Below, one piece after another: positions 23,755 through 32,230 of a DNA stretch of 64,000 bases. The stretch spans positions 3,968,001 to 4,032,000 of the forward strand of contig NZ_BLZR01000001.1 of the NCBI RefSeq assembly GCF_014193895.1. The letters are read 5' to 3'. Both the position numbers and the translations under genes were made by a program. The DNA comes from Clostridium fungisolvens (lineage in GTDB: Bacteria; Bacillota; Clostridia; Clostridiales; Clostridiaceae). How positions within the stretch are numbered: position 1 is the stretch's first letter; every line of letters starts with the position of its first letter. Under the pieces are notes generated by a model. It searched no databases. It saw nothing but the letters and a program-made list of their open reading frames with translations, and was not told the DNA's origin.

Positions 23755-24702
23755 TTAAAAAAGTGAACTTCTAATTCTTATTTCTTCAGTTCTTATAAAT
23801 CTATTTCCTTCGAATAATCTATCATATATCAAATCCATATAATCCATAACCTTATCCAAGTTCATAATTATGAAGAAGCTAATGTATCTTTGAAGATACT
23901 TTGAGGCCACCCCATGGAAGATTGATAGCCATTTTTTCAAATTTGGCCAAATGTATTTTATTCTATACTCTTTTTCTACCTTAACAATTTTATTTTTATT
24001 ATGTCTCATCGCTACTGAATTTATATTGCTGTCTCCGTATGCAGCGATGTATGAGTTATTTTCTATTTTAGAATAAACTTTCTCATTGAAAGCCACTTTA
24101 TTCCAATGATGCTTAAATATTGGCTTTATAAACATAGTGTCTTCTTGTCCTTTTGCACCAATAACCCAAATGTTCTCTCTTGGAGTTGCTTCGGCTAGTA
24201 TTTCTGCATCTCTACACCCTTTAAAGTTTTCTTTTATAATGACTTTTCCTATATGTACAATTCCTGATAGACTATCTGGAATTGAGTCTATACTTAGCGC
24301 CTTAAGTATTTTATGTCTCCAATAAAAAGCTGTGCCAATACTTATATTTAGCTTTTCTGCGCAAAATTTCAAAGTTTTATTTTCTGTCATTAATTCAGTA
24401 AACTCCAGCCAAGTTCTTGTATTCTTTTTTGAATAACTCCATAATGAATTAGTTGTGCGTGAAAAAGTTTTATCACACACTTTGCATTTGTATCTTTGAA
24501 TTCCATTATAAAAACCGTATTTAATATGCCAAGTTGACCCACAAAGCGGACAAGATTCTACAACTCTATTTTTATAAAAATCTCTTTTTAGAACATCATT
24601 AGTATGTAGAGCAAATTTTTTCAATTCAACATCGTGCTGTAGCAAAAGGAACACCTCTCTAAAAAAACTTAATAATTGAGCTATCCTCTTAATGCTTGCC
24701 AC
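23755..24702 (-). CDS. IS1595-type transposase homologue, probably inactive or exapted
   Basis: The 315-aa product starts at GTG 24702 without a good ribosome binding site. The N-terminus has the zinc ribbon of ISXO2/IS1595 transposases (ESCPLCGSTWHIKYG...YKCKVCDKTFS), then a helix-turn-helix (FCAEKLNISIGTAFYWRHKI). In the catalytic domain the first acidic residue appears lost (IVHIGKVIIKENFKG where active relatives have a DET-type motif), while AAYGDSN and the GVASKYLQRYISFF end are kept. No terminal inverted repeats or target duplication were seen. The frame is intact, so it is either a young corpse or a domesticated protein. Confidence 0.7.
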   Translation of the reverse strand: MASIKRIAQLLSFFREVFLLLQHDVELKKFALHTNDVLKRDFYKNRVVESCPLCGSTWHIKYGFYNGIQRYKCKVCDKTFSRTTNSLWSYSKKNTRTWLEFTELMTENKTLKFCAEKLNISIGTAFYWRHKILKALSIDSIPDSLSGIVHIGKVIIKENFKGCRDAEILAEATPRENIWVIGAKGQEDTMFIKPIFKHHWNKVAFNEKVYSKIENNSYIAAYGDSNINSVAMRHNKNKIVKVEKEYRIKYIWPNLKKWLSIFHGVASKYLQRYISFFIIMNLDKVMDYMDLIYDRLFEGNRFIRTEEIRIRSSLF

Positions 24703-25094
24703 AGTTTCATGTTTTTAATCATTACCAACATTTATTTAACAAATAGTTGCATACTATAAAAACTCACTGAAGCGCCCTTCTATTATGCTTACTTTATAGT
24801 AGACAGTTAAAATAATAAAACTGTTTATATAACATGGTCATATCTGGCTTCTTCAGTGAGTTTTTTACACATCAGTCTTTTCTGAACGTAAGTTAAGGGA
24901 TTTTTGTAGTAGAAAATAGTTTTCAATCATAAAAATATTAAAGGAATAACACTTTTAGACGATTAATTGATGAAGTGAATTTAATAGAACATATATACCA
25001 AGGATAATAACTTAAAGGATAATAGGCTTATAGGTAGATACTTTAGAAGTTAACACTTCATAAATACACACTCATACGCCTTTCTTCATAAAAG
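24703..25094. repeat. Intergenic with large stem and dispersed motif, copy 2
   Basis: AACTCACTGAAG (about 24763-24774) pairs with CTTCAGTGAGTT (about 24850-24861), followed by a T run and then ACACATCAGTCTTTTCTGAACG at 24867-24888, the motif also found at 12.63 and 61.47 kb. The rest has no gene. Confidence 0.5.
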
Positions 25095-25331
25095 TCATTT
25101 CCTTAATTTTAAATATGCGACTCCAACCGTAACTGCTATAATCAATAGTATCAATACTGTTAACTGTATCCATTTTTTATTAGCTAGTAATCTGATAGCT
25201 AGAAAAAATGCTATATATTGAAAGACTATCTTAGGAAAATCATACCTAAGATATAACAGTAATCCAATAGCCCCTATAACATATATAATTGAAAACCATT
25301 TTGAACGAACTAACTTATCCAATTTTTCCAT
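25095..25331 (-). CDS. Small membrane protein, 78 aa
   Basis: Starts at ATG 25331 after AGGGGGC. Three hydrophobic stretches (about 13-30, 35-49 and 54-74) predict two or three membrane helices with a basic C-terminus (YLKLRK). No family is recognised. It is monocistronic next to nhaA. Confidence 0.6.
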   Translation of the reverse strand: MEKLDKLVRSKWFSIIYVIGAIGLLLYLRYDFPKIVFQYIAFFLAIRLLANKKWIQLTVLILLIIAVTVGVAYLKLRK

Positions 25332-25483
25332 TTTACTACTTGCCCCCTTTTAATTAATTTATCACTTACATTATTATAAAACCATTATAATTTTGATAAA
25401 CAGTAATTAAAATTAACTAACTTTCCTATTAATACCTAATCGACTTATCTTGAAAAGGATATGAAATCAAGCACTTCTACCAA

Positions 25484-26692
25484 TCATTCAATATGCTTAT
25501 TTTCAGTTTTACGTTCTATTAATTTAAAAATTATTGTGCCACATATTGCAGCTAAAATTGAAGCACTCATAATACTTATTTTGGCAGTAGATAAAATGGT
25601 ATCATCTGAGAATGAAAGAGAGGAAACAAATAATGACATTGTAAATCCAATACCACCAAGAACACTTGCACCATATAGATGCTTCATCTCTACTTTAGAT
25701 GGCAGTTTAGCAATTTTTAATTTTATCAGTATCCATGAAACTCCAAATATACCTAGTTGCTTTCCAATAAAAAGACCAAATATAATTCCTAAGCTCACAG
25801 GACCAAATATAAGTGTTAAAAAATTTTTTATATCCAAAGTTATACCTGAGTTAGCTAAAGCAAAAACTGGCATAACCGCAAAAGCAGACCATGGAGTTAA
25901 TATATGTTCAAAACTTTGCAGCATAGATGTTTTAAACTCATCTTCATTTTTCCCTACTGGAAGTGTCATTGCAAGTAAAACACCAGCAATTGTTGCATGT
26001 ATCCCAGACTTTAAGAAACTAATCCATAGCAGCAGTCCTCCAATAATAAACACCGCTTTATATTTTACTCCAACCTTATTAGCTATCAAAAGGGCACTAA
26101 AAACTACTAATCCTAAAATTAAAGCTACCCACAAAATTTTGCTAGTGTAAAATATAGCTATTACAACAATTGCACCTAAGTCATCAACAATAGCTAATAC
26201 CGTTAAGAATAATACTATTCCTTTAGGTGCTTTTTTAGCTACCATTGAAAGTATTCCTAATGCAAACGCTATGTCTGTGGCCATTGGGATTCCCCATCCT
26301 GTTATAGTTGATTGTTTGTAATTAAATAAGGCATATATAATTGCCGGAACAATCATACCTCCTATGGCAGCAGAGATTGGTAGTATTGTCTTCTTGATAG
26401 ATTTAAGTTCTCCAATCACCAATTCTCGTTTTATTTCCATACCTACCACCAAGAAAAACATAGTCATTAATCCATCATTTATCCAATGTAGCACTGACAT
26501 TGATAACGAAAATTTGTGATAGCCAATAGTAATATATGTATGTAATATATGTTCATAGGATTTAGCCAAACCAGAATTTGCAATTATCATTGCTGTAATG
26601 GCACAGAATAAAAGTATCAATCCACTTGATGATTCATTTTTAAAAAAGTATAAAAATGGATTTAGTATTTTATGGTGAATTTTATTTTCCAT
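25484..26692 (-). CDS. nhaA: NhaA-type Na+/H+ antiporter
   Basis: The 402-aa length is normal for NhaA, an inner-membrane antiporter that expels sodium against protons. Seen are FKNESSSGLILLFCAITAMI near the start, INDGLMTMFFLVVGMEIKRE, MATDIAFALGILS and LAIVDDLGAIVVIAIFY, the last with the paired aspartates of the ion site. Start ATG 26692 behind GGGAGAAG. Single gene; it follows the fluoride exporter on the same strand but a terminator lies between. Confidence 0.95.
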   Translation of the reverse strand: MENKIHHKILNPFLYFFKNESSSGLILLFCAITAMIIANSGLAKSYEHILHTYITIGYHKFSLSMSVLHWINDGLMTMFFLVVGMEIKRELVIGELKSIKKTILPISAAIGGMIVPAIIYALFNYKQSTITGWGIPMATDIAFALGILSMVAKKAPKGIVLFLTVLAIVDDLGAIVVIAIFYTSKILWVALILGLVVFSALLIANKVGVKYKAVFIIGGLLLWISFLKSGIHATIAGVLLAMTLPVGKNEDEFKTSMLQSFEHILTPWSAFAVMPVFALANSGITLDIKNFLTLIFGPVSLGIIFGLFIGKQLGIFGVSWILIKLKIAKLPSKVEMKHLYGASVLGGIGFTMSLFVSSLSFSDDTILSTAKISIMSASILAAICGTIIFKLIERKTENKHIE

Positions 26693-26800
26693 ATTACTTC
26701 TCCCTTCAAATATAGTAGCTATGTGCTTAATAATGGATTTAGATTAATGGTTATCTAAATATCTTTTTTTTATTCGTTATCACATAGTAATATTTTACAA

Positions 26801-26839
26801 AACAAAAAAGGTGGGATGCTCTAAAAAGAGCTTCCCACC
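26801..26839 (-). terminator. Terminator overlapping the clcF stop codon
   Basis: GGTGGGA..GCTCT pairs with AGAGC..TCCCACC; the TAG stop of the channel gene (26821-26823) is in the loop side, and a T run follows on the minus strand. Confidence 0.85.
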
Positions 26840-28176
26840 CCAGAAACTAAATTTTCCTTATTTGATACCTTCTTTCTATAGTAAGAAAGAGAAGCATTAT
26901 GTGGAACTTCAATTATTTTACTCTTACTTCTACCTATTTTTTGAGAAGTATATATTCCAGTATGTCCAGAGAATATGTAACTGATGACACAAGTCATAAA
27001 CATAAGCTCAATCCCCTGTGCCCCAAACATTTCAATGCCAAGAAAAAATGATGCAATAGGTGTATTTGTTGCACCTGTAAATACTCCTATAAGACCAAGT
27101 GCAGCTAAAAATGATGGTGACATATGTAAAATATTCGATAAAGAATTTCCTAAAGTTGAACCTATTACAAATAAAGGTGTAACCTCTCCTCCTTGAAAGC
27201 CTGCTCCTAAGGTTAATGAAGTAAATGCAATCTTACCTAGAAAAGCTAATGGATGAACTTTGCTAGTAAAGGAATCTGATATTAAGGGTATACTAAGTCC
27301 TAAGTAATCCCTAGTTCCTACAACATAAACTAATATAATTACTAAAATACCACCTATAAAACTTTTTATCACTGGATTTTTAAAAGCCTCAGTAAATACT
27401 TCCTTAAGTTTGTGTGTCAATTCACTAAATAACCTACTAGTTAGTCCAAAAAGAATAGCTGCAAAAACAATCTTAACTACAGTCATTGAAGTTAATTCTG
27501 GTACTTCAAGGATTTTATAATGAATATGTTGAATTCCCCAAGCTTTAGATATTATATCCCCTACAATACTAGCTGTAAAACAAGGTATCATAGCCTCATA
27601 ACTCATAATTCCTAAAGTTGCTACCTCTAATCCAAACACTGTACCTGCTAGTGGAGTACCAAATACTGATGCAAAACCACTGCTTATACCACTCATAAGG
27701 ATTATTCTAGTATCAATTTTGTCTAGTTTAAAGAAACGTCCAACACCTTCTGCAATTGTAGAACCTATTTGTACACCTGTACCTTCTCTTCCTGCAGAAC
27801 CTCCAAAAAGATGGGTGATAACAGTTCCTATGAAAACTAAAGGTGCCATACGCATAGATATTCTTCCACTATTTTCATTAATTTTTTCTAGAATTAAATT
27901 ATTACCCTTTGAAGAATTCTTTCCATATCTTGAATATAGAAAGCTCACAAAAGCTCCACCTATAGGTAGGAGAAGTAGTAACCATGAATTTTGCATACGT
28001 AGATTGGTAGCAAGTTCTAAGCTCTTTAGGAATAGCGCTGCAGCAGAACCAGTAACTATTCCAACTATGGATCCAAGTATAATCCATTTAATAAGAGTTA
28101 TCCCTAATGCAACACTGCTATTCTTTTTACCTAAAAAAATCAGCATATCTTTAAATTTCTTTCTAATATTTTTCAT
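26821..28176 (-). CDS. CLC-F type fluoride/proton antiporter
   Basis: The 451-aa product starts at ATG 28176 behind AAAGGGA. It is a CLC-family transporter with the fluoride-branch signatures: GGSAGREGTGVQIGS (gating glutamate near residue 131, GREGT instead of GKEGP) and GAGFQGGEVTPLFVIGSTLG. About ten hydrophobic segments. A fluoride riboswitch with a terminator lies directly upstream, which fixes the substrate with good confidence. The enzyme removes F- from the cytoplasm using the proton gradient. Confidence 0.93.
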   Translation of the reverse strand: MKNIRKKFKDMLIFLGKKNSSVALGITLIKWIILGSIVGIVTGSAAALFLKSLELATNLRMQNSWLLLLLPIGGAFVSFLYSRYGKNSSKGNNLILEKINENSGRISMRMAPLVFIGTVITHLFGGSAGREGTGVQIGSTIAEGVGRFFKLDKIDTRIILMSGISSGFASVFGTPLAGTVFGLEVATLGIMSYEAMIPCFTASIVGDIISKAWGIQHIHYKILEVPELTSMTVVKIVFAAILFGLTSRLFSELTHKLKEVFTEAFKNPVIKSFIGGILVIILVYVVGTRDYLGLSIPLISDSFTSKVHPLAFLGKIAFTSLTLGAGFQGGEVTPLFVIGSTLGNSLSNILHMSPSFLAALGLIGVFTGATNTPIASFFLGIEMFGAQGIELMFMTCVISYIFSGHTGIYTSQKIGRSKSKIIEVPHNASLSYYRKKVSNKENLVSGVGSSF

Positions 28177-28211
28177 TTATAGTATCCCTTTCTTCGTTTC
28201 TTAGTACATAT

Positions 28212-28268
28212 AAGCTTTATATATTTCATTTAAAACAGTAAAGAAATTGCTAATAATTTCACCTCCTA
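28212..28268 (-). other. Strong ribosome binding site without an ATG in the riboswitch leader
   Basis: TAGGAGGTG after the terminator is followed by no ATG or TTG at the right distance. The in-frame codon at good spacing is ATT, which opens a 17-codon frame. Either a relic, or a translated leader with a rare start. Confidence 0.25.
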
Positions 28269-28282
28269 AAGACAACAAAAAT

Positions 28283-28366
28283 ACTCCTACAAAATAACAA
28301 TTTTATCTATTGTCATCTTGTAGGAGTCATTAGCTTTACGCGTTTAATGGCGAACTCCATCGCCCA
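28283..28366 (-). promoter_or_regulatory. Fluoride riboswitch (crcB motif) with terminator platform
   Basis: On the minus strand GGGCGATGGAGTTCGCC (28349-28365) followed by AAACGCGTAAAGC, then TAATGACTCCTAC, matches the fluoride aptamer consensus. The 3' CTCCTAC strand can instead pair with GTAGGAG at 28283-28290, giving a long terminator stem (28283-28327) followed by TATTTTTGTTG. Fluoride binding should favour readthrough into the CLC-F gene. Confidence 0.93.
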
Positions 28367-28492
28367 TAAATTTTCTAAAACAATATTAACATGAATTTCC
28401 CTACTTGTCTACATGGTTTATAATTCCAAAAGGTTTGCTAAGTTTATCTACACTACTATCCCCGTTAAATAGTAACCCTTATTATCTATCTA

Positions 28493-28855
28493 TTATTCAA
28501 CCTTACCTAGGACAAAACTTATGATAAGTATAATGAACACTGCTAAGGTAATCTTAGTGTATAAATAGTCTTTTTCCTTTACAAAAACTATAATAGATAC
28601 TCCAACTCGAAATACTGGGGTTAAAATTAGTATTATCATTCCTACCATAATTATTGCATAAGACTTCAGAACTATAGCTCCACTAAATATCTCAGATATC
28701 GTAATTGGAAACCTATCATCTGTATACCCACTTTTGCCGGTGATTAAAAACAACATTAATCCCGCAAAAATTATAATTGCACTTAATACTACTCCAATTC
28801 TTAAAAGTCTGCTGATTACAACTTCCATTTCATCTATTTTAGAATTTTCTTTCAT
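28493..28855 (-). CDS. DUF1634 membrane protein
   Basis: The 120-aa product has three hydrophobic helices (about 20-40, 62-85, 95-116) and starts MKENSKIDEMEVVISRLLRI, the DUF1634 pattern. It follows the TSUP permease gene by 26 bases on the same strand; this pairing is widespread and suggests an accessory subunit or assembly partner of the permease. Start ATG 28855 after AAGGAGGG at long spacing. Confidence 0.85.
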   Translation of the reverse strand: MKENSKIDEMEVVISRLLRIGVVLSAIIIFAGLMLFLITGKSGYTDDRFPITISEIFSGAIVLKSYAIIMVGMIILILTPVFRVGVSIIVFVKEKDYLYTKITLAVFIILIISFVLGKVE

Positions 28856-28881
28856 AATGCAAATATCCCCCTCCTTACACT

Positions 28882-29715
28882 TTACATTCCAAAACCTTTA
28901 ACTATCATCTCTATAGAAACATAAGCAAGGACAGGTATAAATATCATCCTTATTGTCTTACTTTTTAGATTTTGCATTACTTTAGTACCTATAGTAGCAC
29001 CTATTAATACTCCCAGTGCTACCGGTGCAGCTATTTTAGGATCGATATCTCCTCTAAGTAAGTATACACCTGCACTTGCTGCTGCAGTTACACCAATCAT
29101 AAAATTACTTGTTGCACTGGATACTTTTAAAGGTAGTTTCATAAATAGATCCATAGCCATTACTTTAAATATTCCACTGCCAATCCCAAGAAGACCTGAA
29201 ATTACTCCAGCAACGTACATCATTCCGAAACCGCCATATACACCTGCAACATTATAACTTATGTCCTTATTTAATGCTTTATCATGATACTCACCATTTA
29301 GCTTCAATTTCACTGCCATAGGATGAGAAATCACATCATGAGGTAATTCTTGCCCTCTTTTCTTTAGCATTGCCAAGGCAGAATATAATAATAGAAATCC
29401 AAAAACCATATACAAGTATTTAGGATTAACAAACCCACTAATGAATGCCCCAGTTATAGCACCTATGGTTGTAGCTATTTCTAAAAACATTCCTATTCTA
29501 ATATTGGTAATTTTATCCTTTACATATGCAACTGCTGCACCACTTGAAGTTGCTATTACAGAAACAATACTTGCTCCAATTGCATATTTTATATCAATTC
29601 CAAACATCAACGTTAGTACAGGAGTTATTATAATACCTCCTCCAAGTCCTAGAATTGAGCCAAATACACCAGCTAATATAGAGATAACTAGTATTTTAAT
29701 TACAAGTAATATCAT
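28882..29715 (-). CDS. TSUP (TauE/SafE) family anion permease
   Basis: The 277-aa product starts at ATG 29715 behind TGGAGGAG. It has the two-fold TSUP signature: GVFGSILGLGGGIIITPVL near the N-terminus and GVISGLLGIGSGIFKVMAMD in the second half, with about eight hydrophobic helices. Family members move sulfite, sulfoacetate, thiosulfate or similar anions. The DsrE-like gene and rhodanese remnant nearby hint at sulfur compounds. Substrate cannot be told from sequence. Confidence 0.88.
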   Translation of the reverse strand: MILLVIKILVISILAGVFGSILGLGGGIIITPVLTLMFGIDIKYAIGASIVSVIATSSGAAVAYVKDKITNIRIGMFLEIATTIGAITGAFISGFVNPKYLYMVFGFLLLYSALAMLKKRGQELPHDVISHPMAVKLKLNGEYHDKALNKDISYNVAGVYGGFGMMYVAGVISGLLGIGSGIFKVMAMDLFMKLPLKVSSATSNFMIGVTAAASAGVYLLRGDIDPKIAAPVALGVLIGATIGTKVMQNLKSKTIRMIFIPVLAYVSIEMIVKGFGM

Positions 29716-29730
29716 TCAAACTCCTCCATA

Positions 29731-29844
29731 TTAAAACTCACTATTAAATCTCTTACTTCTACTTAAAGTGAGAAATACAAACCATGCTATTATTCCATAC
29801 CACCTAAAATCAAAACCTAAAAAATGAAATGCAACTGGATACAT
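29731..29844 (-). CDS. Small membrane peptide, 37 aa
   Basis: ATG 29844 follows GGAAGTGAG and opens MYPVAFHFLGFDFRWYGIIA, then a short hydrophobic run and a basic tail. The FRWYG phrase is like the N-terminus of prolipoprotein diacylglyceryl transferase (Lgt), so this may be a leftover fragment or a small protein. It is 15 bases upstream of the TSUP start and 4 bases after the ROK stop, so it belongs to the same transcript. Confidence 0.45.
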   Translation of the reverse strand: MYPVAFHFLGFDFRWYGIIAWFVFLTLSRSKRFNSEF

Positions 29845-29848
29845 ATTC

Positions 29849-31024
29849 TCACTTCCTAAAATTATTTTTTAATGTTTCATCGAATGCTAAGTAGGCTGCT
29901 CCTATCGCTATAGATTTGTTTTCAAAAAATCCGCCTTTATAAAATTCAATATAATTACTGTTTGTAGAATAACATTTTCTTAATGCGACAATTTTGGTAT
30001 TCTCATAAAAAATTTTTGAATGTTCTATTAAAGGGCCACTCAGTATTATCATCTGTGGTGCCAATATCTTAATAAAATTGGCAAGACCAGTGCCAAAATA
30101 TACTGCTGCATCAATAATAACAGCCTTGGCTGTTTCATCACCATTTTCTGCAAGGTTGCATATATCAATATAATCAACTTCTTCTATAGCCTTTTCTATC
30201 TTAGTCATCTTCCCTTTTTTAACTTCATTTATAAATTTAGATGTAATTTTCAATATAGAAGCATAACCTTCAACACAACCATAATTTCCACAGGAGCATA
30301 GTTCACCCCCAATTTCTACTGTCATATGGCCAAATGCATCTTCACTATTGTTTATAGTTCTTACAATATTGCCATTTGAAATTACTGCAGATCTAATTCC
30401 CACTCCACAGTGAACGTACGATAAATTATCTTTCCCTCTTCCAACTCCAAAGTTAGCCTCTGCAATTAAAGCAGTATTTGCCCCATTATCTATGAAAACA
30501 GGTAAGTTTAGATTCTTTTCTATTTCTTTCTTTAATTCATTATTCTTATTAAATTCTTCTTTTTCGTGGATTTGAACTACCACACCCATTCCTATGCCAA
30601 TTACCTTAGAAAAAGGAATACTGCCTTTTTCAAGTAATTCTTTGATATTTTCAGTTATTATTTCCTCTTGTTCCTTTATAGAAAACCACCCATATATTGT
30701 TTTTTCATCTAAAATAGTCATCCTTAAATTAGTTATTACTATTTGTATATATGTTCTCGAAATGTCTACCCCTATAAGATAATACATAGTATCATTCATA
30801 TCAAATAATGAAGGCTTTCTTCCACCAGTTGATTCTTCAGATATAATTTCAGTTATTATTGAGCTTTCACATAAGGTTTCAAGCTCACGATTCAAAGTAC
30901 TTTTTTTCAATTTGGTCATATCCTCTAACTTACTTTTAGTCATCGGACCATTTTTTTGTATAATCTTTAAAAGTTCAATACTTCTAATATCAAGATTATC
31001 CAGAACATTATATGCATTTATCAT
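29849..31024 (-). CDS. ROK-family transcriptional regulator
   Basis: The start is ATG 31024, seven bases after AAAGGAGG (391 aa). N-terminal winged helix (SIELLKIIQKNGPMTKSKLE, then KKSTLNREL as recognition helix) plus ROK domain (LIGVDISRTYIQIVITNLRM) with the zinc motif GELCSCGNYGCVEGYAS. This is the NagC/XylR build: a sugar- or metabolite-sensing repressor. The 3' neighbours are the small peptide, TSUP and DUF1634 genes, apparently one operon, so they are its likely targets together with the divergent DsrE-like gene. Confidence 0.87.
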   Translation of the reverse strand: MINAYNVLDNLDIRSIELLKIIQKNGPMTKSKLEDMTKLKKSTLNRELETLCESSIITEIISEESTGGRKPSLFDMNDTMYYLIGVDISRTYIQIVITNLRMTILDEKTIYGWFSIKEQEEIITENIKELLEKGSIPFSKVIGIGMGVVVQIHEKEEFNKNNELKKEIEKNLNLPVFIDNGANTALIAEANFGVGRGKDNLSYVHCGVGIRSAVISNGNIVRTINNSEDAFGHMTVEIGGELCSCGNYGCVEGYASILKITSKFINEVKKGKMTKIEKAIEEVDYIDICNLAENGDETAKAVIIDAAVYFGTGLANFIKILAPQMIILSGPLIEHSKIFYENTKIVALRKCYSTNSNYIEFYKGGFFENKSIAIGAAYLAFDETLKNNFRK

Positions 31025-31144
31025 AACCAAACCTCCTTTACTCTATTATACAACCTTTTTTCCATTCTGAAAATAAGTATTTAAAGGAACCTCTTATTGT
31101 AGTACAATTTAACTATATTTATAATAACGAGAGGTGAAGTTTAG

Positions 31145-31501
31145 ATGGAACTTATGAAAGTCGTATTTCATATTAATGAAATTGATAAATGGAAAACTGT
31201 ATTAACAAATACAAATAATTTTATAAAAGATATAGGCAAAGAGAATGTTAATGTCGAAATCGTAGCAAACGGTGCTGCAGTACAAATTTTCGGCACTTCT
31301 GATCAAATTAAAAGAAATATTGAAATAGATGAAATATCCAGATTGTCTACAATAGGAGTGAAAATAAACTTATGCAAAAATTCTCTTATTGGATTTGATA
31401 TTAATGACACTACTCTTCCTGAATACGCTGAAGTGGTACCGTCTGCTATTACAAAATTAGTTAAATTACAGATGGAAGGATATGCTTATATAAAACCTTA
31501 A
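31145..31501 (+). CDS. DsrE-like protein
   Basis: The 118-aa product starts at ATG 31145 behind GAGAGGTG. The pattern KVVFHINEIDKWKTVLTNTN...NVEIVANGAAVQIF...ISRLSTIGVKINLCKNSLIG...VPSAITKLVKLQMEGYAYIK is that of DsrE/DsrF-like sulfur-handling proteins, with the candidate cysteine in NLCKNSL. It is divergent from the ROK regulator and may be controlled by it. Role in persulfide transfer is inferred. Confidence 0.8.
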   Translation: MELMKVVFHINEIDKWKTVLTNTNNFIKDIGKENVNVEIVANGAAVQIFGTSDQIKRNIEIDEISRLSTIGVKINLCKNSLIGFDINDTTLPEYAEVVPSAITKLVKLQMEGYAYIKP

Positions 31502-31586
31502 AGAGATAAAACTGAAAATTACTTTGATAGGTTACTGGTTTTTCTACTCATCTATAAATTCTTATTTAGAATTGTTAAATGAAACA

Positions 31587-31618
31587 AAAAGATGCTTTCC
31601 TTTAGGCATCTTTTGATT
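31587..31618 (+). terminator. Terminator of the DsrE-like gene
   Basis: AAAAGATGC pairs with GCATCTTTT over a ten-base loop, followed by a T-rich run. Confidence 0.75.
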
Positions 31619-31640
31619 TGAAATTATTTAATTGTGACTT

Positions 31641-31904
31641 CTACTTTTCTAACCCTTTTGGAGTATAGTTCATAGCTAAAATGCTCTTAAACCCACCAGT
31701 TATATTTTTGCATTTAAATCCGTTTTGTTTTAATATCCTCTCAGCCACGTATGCTCTTATTCCAACTGCACAATGTATCCAATATTCCTTATTTTTATCT
31801 AATGTATTAAGCTTTTCTCTTAATTCATTTACATTAATATATATTAATCCGTCTACATCACCTAGGTAATATCCTGCATGATTATTAACAAGTAGAAATT
31901 TCAT
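31641..31904 (-). pseudogene. C-terminal rhodanese fragment
   Basis: The 87-residue frame keeps the end of a rhodanese domain: YINVNELREKLNTLDKNKEY, then the active loop HCAVGIRAYVAERI with the cysteine and the CX5R arginine, then NGFKCKNITGGF. It lacks the first half of the domain, and the ATG at 31904 has no ribosome binding site. The closest pattern is the C-terminal rhodanese of CoA-disulfide reductase-type proteins, so it is probably the tail of a deleted gene. A short functional half-domain cannot be ruled out. Confidence 0.65.
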
Positions 31905-32030
31905 GTGTGTATAAATGTCCTAAAAAGTCTATTGGTTATGATAATAAATATAAATATAATAATATCTTTATATCTATATACTTCAACTAAAGCATGGCTT
32001 TTACAATTCAGTTTAAATTTGTTTCTCTAA

Positions 32031-32072
32031 CAAAAAAAATCTAAGGTTCACAATAATGTAAACCTTAGATTT
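32031..32072 (-). terminator. Terminator of tRNA-Glu
   Basis: AAATCTAAGGTT pairs with AACCTTAGATTT; seven T follow on the minus strand. Confidence 0.85.
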
Positions 32073-32080
32073 ATCTCATT

Positions 32081-32155
32081 TGGTAGCCCGTAGGGGGATC
32101 GAACCCCTGATTCCACCGTGAGAGGGTGGCGTCTTAGCCACTTGACCAACGGGCC
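32081..32155 (-). tRNA. tRNA-Glu (CTC)
   Basis: 75-nt cloverleaf; anticodon loop CTCTCAC with anticodon CTC, T-loop GGTTCGATCC, CCA encoded. Confidence 0.93.
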
Positions 32156-32230
32156 AGGTACAAGTTATATTGTACCACTTTTTCTTATTTTTGCAACAAT
32201 ATTTTTTCAATTTTATACAAAATATTGGTT

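Noticed and set aside
25461..26150. 229-codon plus-strand frame
   Set aside because: It is antisense to nhaA, which is unmistakable in the other frame.
31097..31125. SigA promoter TTGTAG-17-TATAAT for the DsrE-like gene
   Set aside because: The -10 is good, but the predicted start would fall within the ribosome binding site, so it was not listed.
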